Origin: Acidimicrobiales bacterium
GTDB lineage: Bacteria > Actinomycetota > Acidimicrobiia > Acidimicrobiales > AC-14
Reading direction: 5' to 3'
Assembly: GCA_025463925.1 (NCBI GenBank)
Contig: JAODBK010000074.1
Coordinates: 1 to 33,885 of the forward strand
DNA: 33,885 nucleotides
Part shown: positions 23,952 through 33,103 of the stretch, in pieces
Layout of the letters: each line of letters starts with the position of its first letter
Position numbering within the stretch: the first letter of the stretch is position 1
Translations under genes and position numbers: made by a program
Notes under the pieces: generated by a model
Databases searched by the model: none
Told to the model about the DNA's origin: nothing
The model's input: only the letters and a program-made list of their open reading frames with translations

Positions 23952-25090
23952 GTGTCACCGCGGTCCCCGGATTCGACGCCGCCGGCGTGGCGTGCGGCAT
24001 CAAGGCGTCGGGCGCGCCCGACCTGGCACTCGTCGCGTCGGCCGATCGCCAGCCGGTGGACGCGTTGGCGGTCTTCACCACGAACAAGGCGACGGCCGCG
24101 CCGGTGCAGGTCAGCCGGGCGCACCTGGCGTCGACCGGCGGCCGGGCCGTCGCCGTCGTCCTCAACAGCGGGAATGCGAACGCCGCCACCGGCGCCCCCG
24201 GCCGCGGGGATGCCGAGCGGATGTGCGCGTTGGTCGCGGGCGAGCTGGGTTGCCGCCCTGAAGAGGTGCTCGTCTGTTCGACCGGCCTGATCGGGATCCC
24301 GCTTCCGATGGCGCCGATCGAGTCCGGCGTCGCCCCGCTCGTCGCGGCGCTGGCCGCCGACGGCGGGCAGTCGGCGGCGACCGCCATCATGACGACCGAC
24401 ACCCGCCGCAAGGAGGTCGTCGTGCGCGGGGCCGGCTTCACGGTCGGTGGGATGGCGAAGGGCGCGGCGATGCTGGCGCCGAACATGGCGACCATGCTCG
24501 CGGTGCTCACCACCGACGCCGTCGTCCACCCCGACGATCTCCGGCTCGCGGTCGAGGGGTCGTTCCACCGACTCACCGTCGACGGGTGCACGTCGACCAA
24601 CGACACCGTGATCGTCCTGTCGACTGGCATGGTCGCGGCCGCCGGCATCGACGTGGCCCTCGCCCAAGCGTGCCGCGAGCTGGCCGAGGCAATGGCCGAG
24701 GACGCCGAAGGTGCGACCAAGGTCGTCACCGTCACGGTCACCGGCGCGGCGTCGGACGGCGAGGCCGCGATCGCCGCCCGGAAGATCGCCGAGAGCGAGC
24801 TGTGCAAGTGCTCGTGGTACGGGCAGGACCCCTACTGGGGCCGGGTCGTCAGCGAGCTGGGCTCAGCCGGGGTGGCGTTCGACGCCGACACCGTGAGCGT
24901 CACCTATGGGACCATCACCGTTGCCCGCGACGGTGTCGCGTGCGATCACGACGCCGCCGCGCTGAAGGACGTGATGGCGGCCCGGCGCCTCCATCTCACC
25001 GCCGACCTCGGCATCGGCGACGGCCACGGTCTCGTGATCACCAACGACCTGACCCACGCGTACATCGACGAGAACATGGGCACCTCGTGA
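23948..25090 (+). CDS. argJ: Glutamate N-acetyltransferase / ornithine acetyltransferase
   Basis: ArgJ transfers acetyl from N-acetylornithine to glutamate, giving the recycling form of the pathway. The 380-residue precursor contains VLNSGNANAATG, the family GGMAKGAAMLAPNMATML motif and ESELCKCSWYGQDPYWGR. Self-cleavage is expected before Thr182 in NMA-TML, which makes the alpha and beta chains and the new N-terminal nucleophile. The oxyanion-hole region (CSTGLIGIPLP) is present. No argA is visible, so whether the enzyme also uses acetyl-CoA is not known. Confidence 0.96.
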   Translation: MSVTAVPGFDAAGVACGIKASGAPDLALVASADRQPVDALAVFTTNKATAAPVQVSRAHLASTGGRAVAVVLNSGNANAATGAPGRGDAERMCALVAGELGCRPEEVLVCSTGLIGIPLPMAPIESGVAPLVAALAADGGQSAATAIMTTDTRRKEVVVRGAGFTVGGMAKGAAMLAPNMATMLAVLTTDAVVHPDDLRLAVEGSFHRLTVDGCTSTNDTVIVLSTGMVAAAGIDVALAQACRELAEAMAEDAEGATKVVTVTVTGAASDGEAAIAARKIAESELCKCSWYGQDPYWGRVVSELGSAGVAFDADTVSVTYGTITVARDGVACDHDAAALKDVMAARRLHLTADLGIGDGHGLVITNDLTHAYIDENMGTS

Positions 25091-25962
25091 CCTCCACCAC
25101 ATCGGCAACCAACGAGCGGGCGGGGGAGAAGGCGGCGATCCTCGTCGAGGCGCTCCCGTGGATCCGGCGGTTCCACGACAAGGTCGTCGTCGTGAAGTAC
25201 GGCGGCAACGCCATGGCCGGCGACGACGAGCTGGCCCTCTTCGCGTCCGACGTCGTGCTCATGCGCTCGGTCGGCCTCCAGCCGGTGGTCGTCCACGGCG
25301 GCGGACCGCAGATCGGCGACCTCCTGACCCGGCTCGGCAAGACGACGGAGTTCCGCGACGGGCTGCGGGTCACCGACGCCGAGACGCTCGACATCGCCCG
25401 CATGGTGCTGGTCGGCAAGGTGAACCGCGAGATCGTCGCCGCCGTCAACCGCCACGGCGCGCTGGCCGTCGGGCTGTCGGGCGAGGACGCGCAGCTCATC
25501 ACCGCGAGCGCGCACTCGCCCGAACACGGTTTCGTCGGTGACGTCGACGCCGTCAACCCGGCCATCCTCGAGCGGTTGCTGAACGAGGACCTCATCCCGG
25601 TCGTCGCCACCATCGGCACCGACGCTCTCGGGCAGGCCTACAACATCAACGCCGACACCGTGGCCGGCGCCATCGCCGAAGCCTTGCTGGCCGAGAAGCT
25701 GGTGTACCTCACCAACGTCGAGGGCATCCGGCGCGACGCCGCCGACCCGGCCACGACCATCAGCACGCTCACCGCCGACGAGCTCGACGCGCTGCTGGGC
25801 ACGGGCGCGATCGCCGAGGGGATGATCCCGAAGGTGGCGTCGTGCCTGCGCGCGGTCCGCAAGGGGGTCGGCCACGCCCACATCCTCGACGGCCGGGTCC
25901 CGCACGCGCTGCTGCTCGAGGTGTTCACCGACGAGGGTGTCGGCACCATGGTCGGGCCATGA
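25087..25962 (+). CDS. argB: Acetylglutamate kinase
   Basis: ArgB phosphorylates N-acetylglutamate and is usually the arginine feedback point. The 291-residue product has KYGGNAM (phosphate-binding Lys and Gly pair), VVVHGGGPQIG, FRDGLRVTDAETLD, NINADTVAGAIA and the C-terminal GMIPKVASCLRAV. The N-terminal extension (about 1-25, GEKAAILVEALPWIRRF) is of the type that forms the N-helix of arginine-sensitive hexameric kinases, so feedback inhibition is likely. GTGA overlap with argJ, and ATGA overlap with argD. Confidence 0.96.
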   Translation: MTSTTSATNERAGEKAAILVEALPWIRRFHDKVVVVKYGGNAMAGDDELALFASDVVLMRSVGLQPVVVHGGGPQIGDLLTRLGKTTEFRDGLRVTDAETLDIARMVLVGKVNREIVAAVNRHGALAVGLSGEDAQLITASAHSPEHGFVGDVDAVNPAILERLLNEDLIPVVATIGTDALGQAYNINADTVAGAIAEALLAEKLVYLTNVEGIRRDAADPATTISTLTADELDALLGTGAIAEGMIPKVASCLRAVRKGVGHAHILDGRVPHALLLEVFTDEGVGTMVGP

Positions 25963-27116
25963 CCAGGGATCACCTCATGAACACCTACCCTCCGCCGCCG
26001 GTGACGTTCGTTCGCGGCGCCGGCAGCCGGTTGTGGGACGACGCCGGCAACGAGTACCTCGACTTCCTCGGTGGGCTGGCGGTGACGGCGCTGGGGCACG
26101 CGCACCCCGTGGTCGCCGATGCCGTCTGCGAACAGGCCCGCACCCTCTTGCACGTGTCGAACCTCTACGGTACGACGGTCGCGCCCGAGGTCGCCGAGAC
26201 CCTCGACCATCTCGTCGGTGGCGGCGGTCAGGTGTTCTTCTGCAACTCCGGCGCCGAGGCCAACGAGTGCGCGATCAAGCTGGCCCGCAAGTGGGGCGGC
26301 CACGGGAGGTACGCGGTCGTCAGCGCGTACGGGTCGTTCCACGGCCGGACGCTGGCGACCCTGCACGCGACCGGCCAGCCGCAGAAGCACGAGCCCTTCC
26401 AGCCGCTCCCCGAAGGGTTCCGGCACGTGGCCTGGTCGGACGTCGACGCCCTCGACCACGCCATCGACCCCGCCGTCGTCGCGGCGGTGTTGCTCGAACC
26501 CGTGCAGGGCGAAGGTGGCGTGATCCCCGCGACCGCCGAGTACTTCCAGGCCGTCCGCCGGTTGTGCGACGAGCGGGGTGTGCTGATGATCGTCGACGAG
26601 GTGCAGACCGGCCTCGGCCGCACCGGCCGGTGGTTCGGCTTCCAGCATTTCGGCGTCACGCCCGATGTCGTCACCATGGCGAAGGCACTGGGCAACGGCG
26701 TGCCCATCGGCGCGTGCTGGGCGCGCCGCGACGTGGCCGCCGCGTTCGAGCCCGGCGATCACGCCACGACGTTTGGGGGCCAGCCGCTCGCCGCGGCCGC
26801 GGCGCGGGCCGTCCTCGCAGTGATGCAGGCCGAGGACGTGCCGGCGCGCGCCGAAGCCGCCGGCGCCCGGCTCCGGAAGGCCCTGGGGGCGCTCCCGGAC
26901 GTGGGCCAGGTGCGCGGGCTCGGGCTCCTGTTGGCGGCGACGGTGCCGGCCGGGTCGGCGAAGGCGATCGCGGCCGCGGCCCTCCAGCGCGGCTTGGTCG
27001 TCAACCCGGTGAACGACGACGCCATCCGGTTCGCGCCGTCACTGCTGGTCACCGACGACGAGATCGACGATGCGGTCGGCCGGTTCGCCGGCGCGCTGGC
27101 CGAGGCGGGCGCGTGA
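25959..27116 (+). CDS. argD: Acetylornithine aminotransferase
   Basis: ArgD is a class III PLP aminotransferase converting N-acetylglutamate semialdehyde to N-acetylornithine. The 385-residue product has the PLP phosphate-binding loop NSGAEANECAIKLAR, the pyridine-contacting IVDEVQTGLGRTG and the Schiff-base Lys242 in TMAKALGNGVPIGA, followed by TTFGGQPLAAAAA. ATG 25959 overlaps the argB stop. ATG 25977 in frame is possible and would remove six residues. Confidence 0.96.
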   Translation: MTRDHLMNTYPPPPVTFVRGAGSRLWDDAGNEYLDFLGGLAVTALGHAHPVVADAVCEQARTLLHVSNLYGTTVAPEVAETLDHLVGGGGQVFFCNSGAEANECAIKLARKWGGHGRYAVVSAYGSFHGRTLATLHATGQPQKHEPFQPLPEGFRHVAWSDVDALDHAIDPAVVAAVLLEPVQGEGGVIPATAEYFQAVRRLCDERGVLMIVDEVQTGLGRTGRWFGFQHFGVTPDVVTMAKALGNGVPIGACWARRDVAAAFEPGDHATTFGGQPLAAAAARAVLAVMQAEDVPARAEAAGARLRKALGALPDVGQVRGLGLLLAATVPAGSAKAIAAAALQRGLVVNPVNDDAIRFAPSLLVTDDEIDDAVGRFAGALAEAGA

Positions 27117-28021
27117 CGGCGCTCCGCCACTTCCTCGAGATCGACGACCTCTCCCCGGCCGAGCTCACCGACGTGCTGGACGCCGCCGAGCGCCGCGATC
27201 CGCCGCGGGTGCTTGCCGGCCGGGGCATGGCGCTGGTGTTCGAGAAGCCGTCGGCCCGCACGCGGAGCTCGATGGAGCTCGCGGTGGTGCAGCTCGGTGG
27301 CCATCCGGTGTCGATCCGCGCCGACGAGGTCGCCATCGACGTGCGCGAGAGCGCGGAGGACATTGCCCGCACACTGTCCTGTTACCACGCCGCCATTGGG
27401 GCTCGAGTGTTCCAGCACGACAAGGTCGAACGACTGGCGGCCGCGGCGAGCGTCCCGGTCGTCAACCTCCTGTCCGATCACGAGCACCCGTGCCAGGCCC
27501 TGGCCGACCTCCTCACCATCCGCCAGCAGTTCGGGTCATTCGACGGCCGGACCGTCGCGTACATCGGCGACTTCAACAACGTCGCCCGGTCGCTGGCGCT
27601 CGGCGCCGCCGCGGTGGGGATGGCCCTGCGTATCGCCACCCCGCCCGGGCGCGCCCCGACGGCCCACGACGTCGACCGGGTGCGCGGCGCCGGCGCCGAG
27701 ATGCTCGTGACCCACCGCCCGGAGGAGGCGGCCGACGGTGCGGATGTGATCTACGCCGACGTGTGGGCGTCGATGGGCCAAGAGGCGGAAGCCGCGGCCC
27801 GCAAGCTCGAGTTCGAGGGCTTCACGATCGACGACGCGTTGATGGCCCGCGCCGCCGACGACGCGGTGTTCCTGCACTGCCTGCCGGCGCATCGGGGCGA
27901 GGAGGTCGCGGCGTCGGTCTGCGACGGTCCGCAGAGCCGCATCTGGCAGCTCGCCGAGAATCGCATGCACGCGCAGCGCGGCTTGCTGGTCTGGCTGCTC
28001 GAACGGGCGGGTGGCGCGTGA
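27113..28021 (+). CDS. argF: Ornithine carbamoyltransferase
   Basis: ArgF makes citrulline from ornithine and carbamoyl phosphate. The 302-residue product shows the carbamoyl-phosphate loop as SARTRSS (family SxRTR), the HPCQALADLLT motif, GDFNNVARSL and the ornithine-binding FLHCLPAHRGEEV. All expected residues are seen. It overlaps argD and argR by GTGA on both sides. Confidence 0.96.
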   Translation: MTALRHFLEIDDLSPAELTDVLDAAERRDPPRVLAGRGMALVFEKPSARTRSSMELAVVQLGGHPVSIRADEVAIDVRESAEDIARTLSCYHAAIGARVFQHDKVERLAAAASVPVVNLLSDHEHPCQALADLLTIRQQFGSFDGRTVAYIGDFNNVARSLALGAAAVGMALRIATPPGRAPTAHDVDRVRGAGAEMLVTHRPEEAADGADVIYADVWASMGQEAEAAARKLEFEGFTIDDALMARAADDAVFLHCLPAHRGEEVAASVCDGPQSRIWQLAENRMHAQRGLLVWLLERAGGA

Positions 28022-28485
28022 GGTTGGCCAAGACGCAGCGGCAGCACCGGATCGCCCGCATGCTCGAGAACCACGGGGTGACGAGCCAGGGGCAGCTCGT
28101 CGAGCTGCTCGCGGCCGACGGGGTGCTGGCGACCCAGGCCACGGTGTCGCGTGACCTGGAGGAGCTCGGCGCCGTCAAGGTCCGCGTCCCCGGCGGCGAG
28201 ACCGTCTACGCGATTCCCGAGCAGCCGAAGGACCGCATCGCCCCCGAGGAGATCCTCAAGCGGGCGTTCTCCGAGTGGGTCGTCGAGGTCGCCCACTCCG
28301 GCAACATCGTCGTCCTGCGCACCCCGCCGGGTTCGGCCCACGTCGTGGCGTCGGCGCTCGACCGCTCCGGTTTGGGCGGCGTGCTCGGGACGGTCGCGGG
28401 CGATGACACCCTGTTCGTGCTGGTGTCCGAGCGGGCCGAGGCCCGGACGGTCGCCCGCAAGCTGTCGGCCCTGGCCGGCCTGTAG
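28018..28485 (+). CDS. argR: Arginine repressor
   Basis: ArgR is a hexameric arginine-dependent repressor. The 155-residue product has an N-terminal winged helix (about 5-70, TQRQHRIARMLENHGVTSQGQL, then TQATVSRDLEELGAVKV). The C-terminal oligomerisation and arginine-binding domain (about 85-155) contains GSAHVVASALDRSGLGGVLGTVAGDDTLFVL, read in order. It lies inside the operon it should control. The candidate operator is over the argC promoter. It is followed after 9 bases by argG. Confidence 0.95.
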   Translation: MRLAKTQRQHRIARMLENHGVTSQGQLVELLAADGVLATQATVSRDLEELGAVKVRVPGGETVYAIPEQPKDRIAPEEILKRAFSEWVVEVAHSGNIVVLRTPPGSAHVVASALDRSGLGGVLGTVAGDDTLFVLVSERAEARTVARKLSALAGL

Positions 28486-28494
28486 AAGGGACGC

Positions 28495-29778
28495 ATGGTG
28501 GCGAAGCGAGTCGTGCTCGCGTACAGCGGTGGGCTGGACACGTCCGTCGCGGTTCGCTGGCTCATCGAGCAGCAGCACGTCGAGGTGATCGCGCTGGCGG
28601 TCGATGTCGGCCAGGACGGCGGCTCGATCGACCAGGCTGCGATCGTCGAGCGGGCGAAAGCTGCCGGGGCCGTCGAAGCCGCGGTCGTCGATGCCCGCGA
28701 GGAGTTCGCGGGCGAGTACTGCGTGCCGGCCCTCAAGGCCAACGCGTTGTACGAGGGCCGGTACCCGCTGGTGTCGGCGCTGTCGCGGCCGTTGATCGTC
28801 AAGCACCTGGTGCAGGCGGCGCACGAGCACGGTGCCGACGCGGTCGCGCACGGATGCACCGGCAAGGGCAACGACCAGGTCCGCTTCGAGGTTTCGACCC
28901 GCGCCCTCGACCCCTCGCTCGAGGTGCTGGCGCCGGTGCGCTCGTGGGGGATGACGCGGGAGCAGTCGATCCTCTATGCCTACGACCACGGCATCCCGAT
29001 CACCGCGACGAAGGAGAAGGTGTACTCGATCGACGACAACCTCTGGGGCCGGGCGATCGAGTGCGGCGAGATGGAGGACCCGTGGGCGGTACCGCCGCCC
29101 GGCGTGTGGTCGTTGACGCGACCCGGCGCGACCGAACCGCGCGACCTGGTGATCGGATTCGAGCACGGCGTGCCGGTGTCGGTCGACGGCCGGGCCCTCG
29201 GCTTGGTCGACGTGATCGAGACCGTCGGGCGCGCCGTCGGCTCCTACGGTTGGGGCCGGCTCGACATGGTCGAGAACCGGCGCGTGGGCATCAAGAGTCG
29301 CGAGACGTACGAGTGCCCGGCCAGCCTGGCGCTGATCCTCGCGCACAGCGACCTGGAGTCGATCACGCTGGAGCGCGACCTCGCCCGAGAGAAGGCGCGG
29401 CTCGAGCCGCGCTACGCCGAGCTGGTCTACGACGGCCTGTGGTTCTCGCCGCTCAAGCAGGCGCTCGACGCGTTCGTCGACACCAGCCAGCAGCACGTCA
29501 CCGGCGAGGTGCGGCTCCGCCTCGAGCCGAACTCGTGCACGGTCACCGGCCGCCGCAGCCCCGACAGCCTCTACGACTACGGGCTCGCGACGTACGACGA
29601 CGCCGACTCGTTCAATCACGAGGACTCGGCCGGCTTCGTCCGTCTCTGGGGCCTGAGCGTCGAGACATGGTCGGCCCGGCAGGGGCCGGGCCGCGAAGCA
29701 ACGTGGTCGGCCCGGCAGGGGCCGGGCCGCGAGAAGGAGTGGTCGGCCCGGCAGGGGCCGGGCCGCGAGCCGACGTGA
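28495..29778 (+). CDS. argG: Argininosuccinate synthase with repeat-encoded C-terminal tail
   Basis: ArgG joins citrulline and aspartate using ATP. The 427-residue product has the ATP pyrophosphatase loop AYSGGLDTS (9-17), GCTGKGNDQVRF and KEKVYSIDDNLWGRAIE. The enzyme core ends near FVRLWGLSVE (about 390), close to the usual length. It is followed by three 12-residue repeats, each starting WSARQGPGRE, encoded by 29668-29775. These repeats have no place in the known fold. AGAAGGGA precedes the ATG. The stop overlaps argH as GTGA right after the third repeat. Confidence 0.96.
   Translation: MVAKRVVLAYSGGLDTSVAVRWLIEQQHVEVIALAVDVGQDGGSIDQAAIVERAKAAGAVEAAVVDAREEFAGEYCVPALKANALYEGRYPLVSALSRPLIVKHLVQAAHEHGADAVAHGCTGKGNDQVRFEVSTRALDPSLEVLAPVRSWGMTREQSILYAYDHGIPITATKEKVYSIDDNLWGRAIECGEMEDPWAVPPPGVWSLTRPGATEPRDLVIGFEHGVPVSVDGRALGLVDVIETVGRAVGSYGWGRLDMVENRRVGIKSRETYECPASLALILAHSDLESITLERDLAREKARLEPRYAELVYDGLWFSPLKQALDAFVDTSQQHVTGEVRLRLEPNSCTVTGRRSPDSLYDYGLATYDDADSFNHEDSAGFVRLWGLSVETWSARQGPGREATWSARQGPGREKEWSARQGPGREPT
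29668..29775 (+). repeat. Three tandem 36-base palindromic units in argG
   Basis: Units run at 29668-29703, 29704-29739 and 29740-29775. The first 29 bases of each are identical, and only the last 7 or so vary. Each unit contains a perfect inverted repeat, CGGCCCGGC and GCCGGGCCG around a 4-base AGGG loop (29672-29693, 29708-29729, 29744-29765). All three are read in frame. The unit length is a multiple of three and has no stop, so the element has spread without breaking the gene. The hairpins lie directly upstream of the argH start. Confidence 0.95.
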
Positions 29779-31163
29779 CGCTGTGGCAGGGCCGCTTCGC
29801 TGACGGTCCCTCCGAGGAGCTGATGGCGTACACCGCCAGCATCTCGTTCGACGTCCGGCTCGCACCCGACGACATCGCCGGCTCGCGCGCCCACGTCCGC
29901 GGGTTGGGCCGCGCCGGGATCCTCACCACCGAGGAGGTCGCGCTCGTGATCACCGCGCTCAACCGGGCGGAGGAGGAGTTGGCCGACGGCGTCTTCAAGT
30001 TCGCGCCCGAGGACGAGGACGTGCACACGGCCGTCGAGCGACGGGTCACCGAGTTGGCTGGGGCGGCCGGCGCCAAGATGCACACCGGTCGCAGTCGCAA
30101 CGACCAGATCGCCACCGACCTCCGGCTCTTCGTGAAGCGCACGCTCACCGACCTGGCCGGCGGCGTGCTCACGCTTCAGCGCGTGCTGTTGCAGCGCGCG
30201 GTCGAAGCCGAGGATGCGTACCTCCCCGGGTACACCCATCTGCAGCGGGCGCAGCCGGTGCTGCTCGCACACCACCTTCTGGCCCACGGTTGGGCGCTGG
30301 CGCGCGACATCGACCGGATACTCGACGCGGTGCGCCGAGCCGACGTGTCGCCCCTCGGCGCCGGCGCTCTCGCCGGCTCGTCGCTGCCGCTGGACCCCGA
30401 CGGCGTCGCCGCCGATCTCGGCTTCGCGGCCCGCTTCGAGAACTCGCTCGACGCGGTGAGCGACCGCGACTTCGTCGCCGAGGCGCTCTTCGCGCTGGCG
30501 TTGCTCGGCGTGCACCTGAGCCGCATCGGTGAGGAGATCGCGATCTGGTCGAGCGACGAGTTCGGGTTCGTCCACCTCGACGACGCCCACGCAACCGGTT
30601 CCTCCATGCTCCCGCAGAAGAAGAACCCCGACATCGCCGAGCTGGCACGCGGCAAGGCGGGACGGCTGATCGGCCACCTCACCGGCTTGCTGGCGACCCT
30701 CAAGGGGCTTCCCCTCGCGTACAACCGGGACCTGCAGGAGGACAAGGAGCCGTTGTTCGACGCCGTCGACCAAACGCGCCTCGGGCTGTCGGCCGTCGCC
30801 GGCATGTTGGCGTCGGCCACGTTCGACACCGACCGCATGGCCACCTTCGCCGACACGCCCGAGTCGGCCGCGGTGGATCTGGCCGAGCACCTCGTGGCGC
30901 AGGGCATGCCGTTCCGTGAGGCGCACGCCGTGGTCGGTGCCCTGGTGCGCGACGCCCGCGAGCGCCATGTGTCCCTGGCCGAGCTGGTGGAGGCCCACCC
31001 GGCGCTGGGCGCGGCGGCGGTCGCGCTGCTCGAGCCCGGCGTCGCCGTCACCCGTCGAACCACGCCGGGTGGCGCCGGCCCGGCCGCGGTGGCCCAGCAA
31101 GTAAAGCGTTTCCGCGAGCGGCTCTCGGCCGACGCGGCGCGGCTCCCGAATCCCGCGGCGTGA
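29775..31163 (+). CDS. argH: Argininosuccinate lyase
   Basis: ArgH splits argininosuccinate to arginine and fumarate. The 462-residue product has the superfamily signature GSSMLPQKKNPD (275-286) with the catalytic serine in the flexible loop (Ser276/277). It also has TGRSRNDQIATDLRLF, PGYTHLQRAQPVLLAHHLLAH and the C-terminal region with TRRTTPGGAGP. GTG 29775 overlaps the argG stop and begins MTLWQGRFADGPSEEL, the normal start of the family. Its Shine-Dalgarno region would lie in the third argG hairpin. The stop overlaps the next gene as GTGA. Confidence 0.96.
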   Translation: MTLWQGRFADGPSEELMAYTASISFDVRLAPDDIAGSRAHVRGLGRAGILTTEEVALVITALNRAEEELADGVFKFAPEDEDVHTAVERRVTELAGAAGAKMHTGRSRNDQIATDLRLFVKRTLTDLAGGVLTLQRVLLQRAVEAEDAYLPGYTHLQRAQPVLLAHHLLAHGWALARDIDRILDAVRRADVSPLGAGALAGSSLPLDPDGVAADLGFAARFENSLDAVSDRDFVAEALFALALLGVHLSRIGEEIAIWSSDEFGFVHLDDAHATGSSMLPQKKNPDIAELARGKAGRLIGHLTGLLATLKGLPLAYNRDLQEDKEPLFDAVDQTRLGLSAVAGMLASATFDTDRMATFADTPESAAVDLAEHLVAQGMPFREAHAVVGALVRDARERHVSLAELVEAHPALGAAAVALLEPGVAVTRRTTPGGAGPAAVAQQVKRFRERLSADAARLPNPAA

Positions 31164-31747
31164 CGCGCCGCGTCCCGCGGGCCTTCTACGACGCCGACGC
31201 GCGCGACGTGGCGCCGCGCCTGCTGAACAAGGTGCTCGTGGCTGGACCGGTGGCGGCGCGCATCGTCGAGGTCGAGGCGTACGCCGGCGCCGAGGACCCC
31301 GGCAGCCACTCCTACCGCGGACCCACGGCGCGCAACGCCACGATGTTCGGCCGGCCCGGATTGCTCTACGTGTACTTCACCTACGGGATGCATTTCTGCG
31401 CGAACGCGGTCTGCGGGCCGGGCGACACGCCGACGGCCGTGCTGCTTCGGGGCCTCACGCCACTGCGCGGACTCGAGATCATGCGGGCGCGACGGCCGAA
31501 GGCCCGGCGCGACGCCGAGCTGTGCGCCGGCCCCGGTCGGATCGGCCAGGCCTTCGGGCTCACCCGCGATCACGACGGTGCCGACCTGGTTCGGGCCGAC
31601 CGGGGCGTCACGATCGTCGACGACGGCACCCCGGCGCCCGACGAGCCCGGCGTCACGACGCGCGTCGGCCTGCGCGAAGGTGCGGGTGACGCCCTGCTCT
31701 GGCGCTTCACCGTGCCGGGAGCGGTCGGCCTGTCCCGCCCCACCTGA
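31160..31747 (+). CDS. mpg: DNA-3-methyladenine glycosylase (AAG/MPG type)
   Basis: This base-excision repair enzyme removes alkylated purines from DNA. The 195-residue product has the AAG-family pattern: FYDADARDVAPRLLNKVLV, the catalytic ARIVEVEAYAG with the active-site Glu, DPGSHSYRGPTARNATMFGRPG, YVYFTYGMHFCANAV and LCAGPGRIGQAFGLT. The length is normal for bacterial members. It overlaps argH by four bases and is followed by tyrS, an order also found in mycobacteria. Confidence 0.94.
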   Translation: MTRRVPRAFYDADARDVAPRLLNKVLVAGPVAARIVEVEAYAGAEDPGSHSYRGPTARNATMFGRPGLLYVYFTYGMHFCANAVCGPGDTPTAVLLRGLTPLRGLEIMRARRPKARRDAELCAGPGRIGQAFGLTRDHDGADLVRADRGVTIVDDGTPAPDEPGVTTRVGLREGAGDALLWRFTVPGAVGLSRPT

Positions 31748-31828
31748 CCCGTCCATTTGCGGAAGACGCCACCGATTCGGAGCCGGAACGGTGACAAGAA
31801 GCCGCGTCGAGCGGCAGCGAGGGTCGGG

Positions 31829-31834
31829 TACCGT
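31829..31834 (+). promoter_or_regulatory. Candidate leaderless -10 for tyrS
   Basis: TACCGT ends exactly 6 bases before the tyrS GTG at 31841. No Shine-Dalgarno sequence precedes this GTG. This predicts a leaderless tyrS mRNA starting in the 93-base gap after mpg. No clear -35 is present. No T-box leader is seen. Confidence 0.45.
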
Positions 31835-31840
31835 GCCCGC

Positions 31841-33103
31841 GTGCCGCCCGACCTCCTCGACGAGCTCCAACAGCGCGGCCTGATCCACGACGCGACCGAC
31901 CGTGAGGCGCTGGCGGCGCGGCTCGCCGAGGGACCGATCACGCTCTACTACGGGTGCGACCCGACGGCCGACAGCCTGCACATCGGCAACCTGATCGGCC
32001 TGGTGGTGCTGAAGCGGTTCCAGGACGCCGGGCACCGTGCGATCGCGCTGGCCGGCGGCGCCACCGGGATGATCGGCGACCCGAGTGGCCGGTCGTCGGA
32101 GCGCAACCTCCTCGACGACGACACCCTCAGCGCCAACCTCGCCGCGATCAAGGCGCAGATCGGCGCCGTCCTGGGGCACGAGGCCGAGTGGCAGCTCGTC
32201 GACAACCTGGCGTGGACACGCGATGTGCCGCTGCTCGACTTCCTCCGCGACGTCGGCAAGCACTTCACCGTCAACCAGATGGTGGCCAAGGAGTCGGTGA
32301 AGGCCCGGATGCAGAGCGACGAGGGGATCTCCTACACCGAGTTCAGTTACATGCTGCTGCAGGCCAACGACTACCTGGTGCTCCACGGGCGCGAGGCGTG
32401 CCAGCTGCAGATCGGCGGATCCGACCAGTGGGGCAACATCACCGCCGGGATCGAGCTGATCAGGCGGCGCACCGGCGAGCACGTGCACGGGCTGACGTGG
32501 CCCCTGATCACCCGCTCCGACGGCCGCAAGTTCGGCAAGAGCGAGGAGGGCAACGTGTGGCTGGGCGCCGAGCGCACCAGCCCCTACCGCTTCTACCAGT
32601 ACTGGATGAACGTTCCCGACGCCGATGTCGGCCACTTCCTCAAGCTGTTCACCCTTCTCGACCTCGACGCGATCGCGCAGCTCGACGCCGAGACCGCGGC
32701 GGCGCCCGAGCGGCGCATCGGCCAGCGGGCCCTCGCCTTCGAGCTCACCGCGCTGGTCCACGGGAGCGAGCAGGCCGAGGCGGCCCGAGAGGCATCAGCG
32801 GTCCTCTTCGGGGGCGACCCCAGCCGTCTCTCGCCGGCGGCCCTCGAGACCCTGGCCGGTGAGGTGCCCACCGTGCGCATCCCGGTTGGTGGCCAGACCG
32901 TGCTGGATCTGGTCGTCGAGGCCGGCCTGGTGAAGTCGCGCGGCGACGGCCGCCGGCAGCTCGCCCAGGGCGCGGTCTACGTCAACAACGCGCGCCTGGC
33001 CGAGGATCGCCCGATCGGGGAATCCGACCTGCTGCACGGGCGTTGGATCCTGCTCAGGCGGGGCCAGCGGGAGTACGCGTTGGCGGTCGCCCCGGTCGGT
33101 TGA
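31841..33103 (+). CDS. tyrS: Tyrosine--tRNA ligase
   Basis: TyrS is a class I synthetase charging tRNA-Tyr. The 420-residue product has the HIGH-like HIGN (47-50), the tyrosine-binding YYGCDPTADSLH region, GGSDQWGNI (192-200) and the KMSKS-like loop KFGKS (230-234). A C-terminal S4 RNA-binding domain (about 352-418) carries KSRGDGRRQLAQGAVYVNN. The frame is open upstream to 31757, but the GTG at 31841 matches family starts and follows the -10 box. The TGA stop lies within the -35 box of the rRNA promoter. Confidence 0.96.
   Translation: MPPDLLDELQQRGLIHDATDREALAARLAEGPITLYYGCDPTADSLHIGNLIGLVVLKRFQDAGHRAIALAGGATGMIGDPSGRSSERNLLDDDTLSANLAAIKAQIGAVLGHEAEWQLVDNLAWTRDVPLLDFLRDVGKHFTVNQMVAKESVKARMQSDEGISYTEFSYMLLQANDYLVLHGREACQLQIGGSDQWGNITAGIELIRRRTGEHVHGLTWPLITRSDGRKFGKSEEGNVWLGAERTSPYRFYQYWMNVPDADVGHFLKLFTLLDLDAIAQLDAETAAAPERRIGQRALAFELTALVHGSEQAEAAREASAVLFGGDPSRLSPAALETLAGEVPTVRIPVGGQTVLDLVVEAGLVKSRGDGRRQLAQGAVYVNNARLAEDRPIGESDLLHGRWILLRRGQREYALAVAPVG

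Noticed and set aside
29668-29775. CRISPR-like array in argG
   Set aside because: The units are tandem, with only about 7 variable bases between them, and are translated in frame. There are no spacers and no cas genes.
31748-31840. T-box leader before tyrS
   Set aside because: The gap is 93 bases with no T-box sequence, no specifier stem and a -10 box at the start codon.
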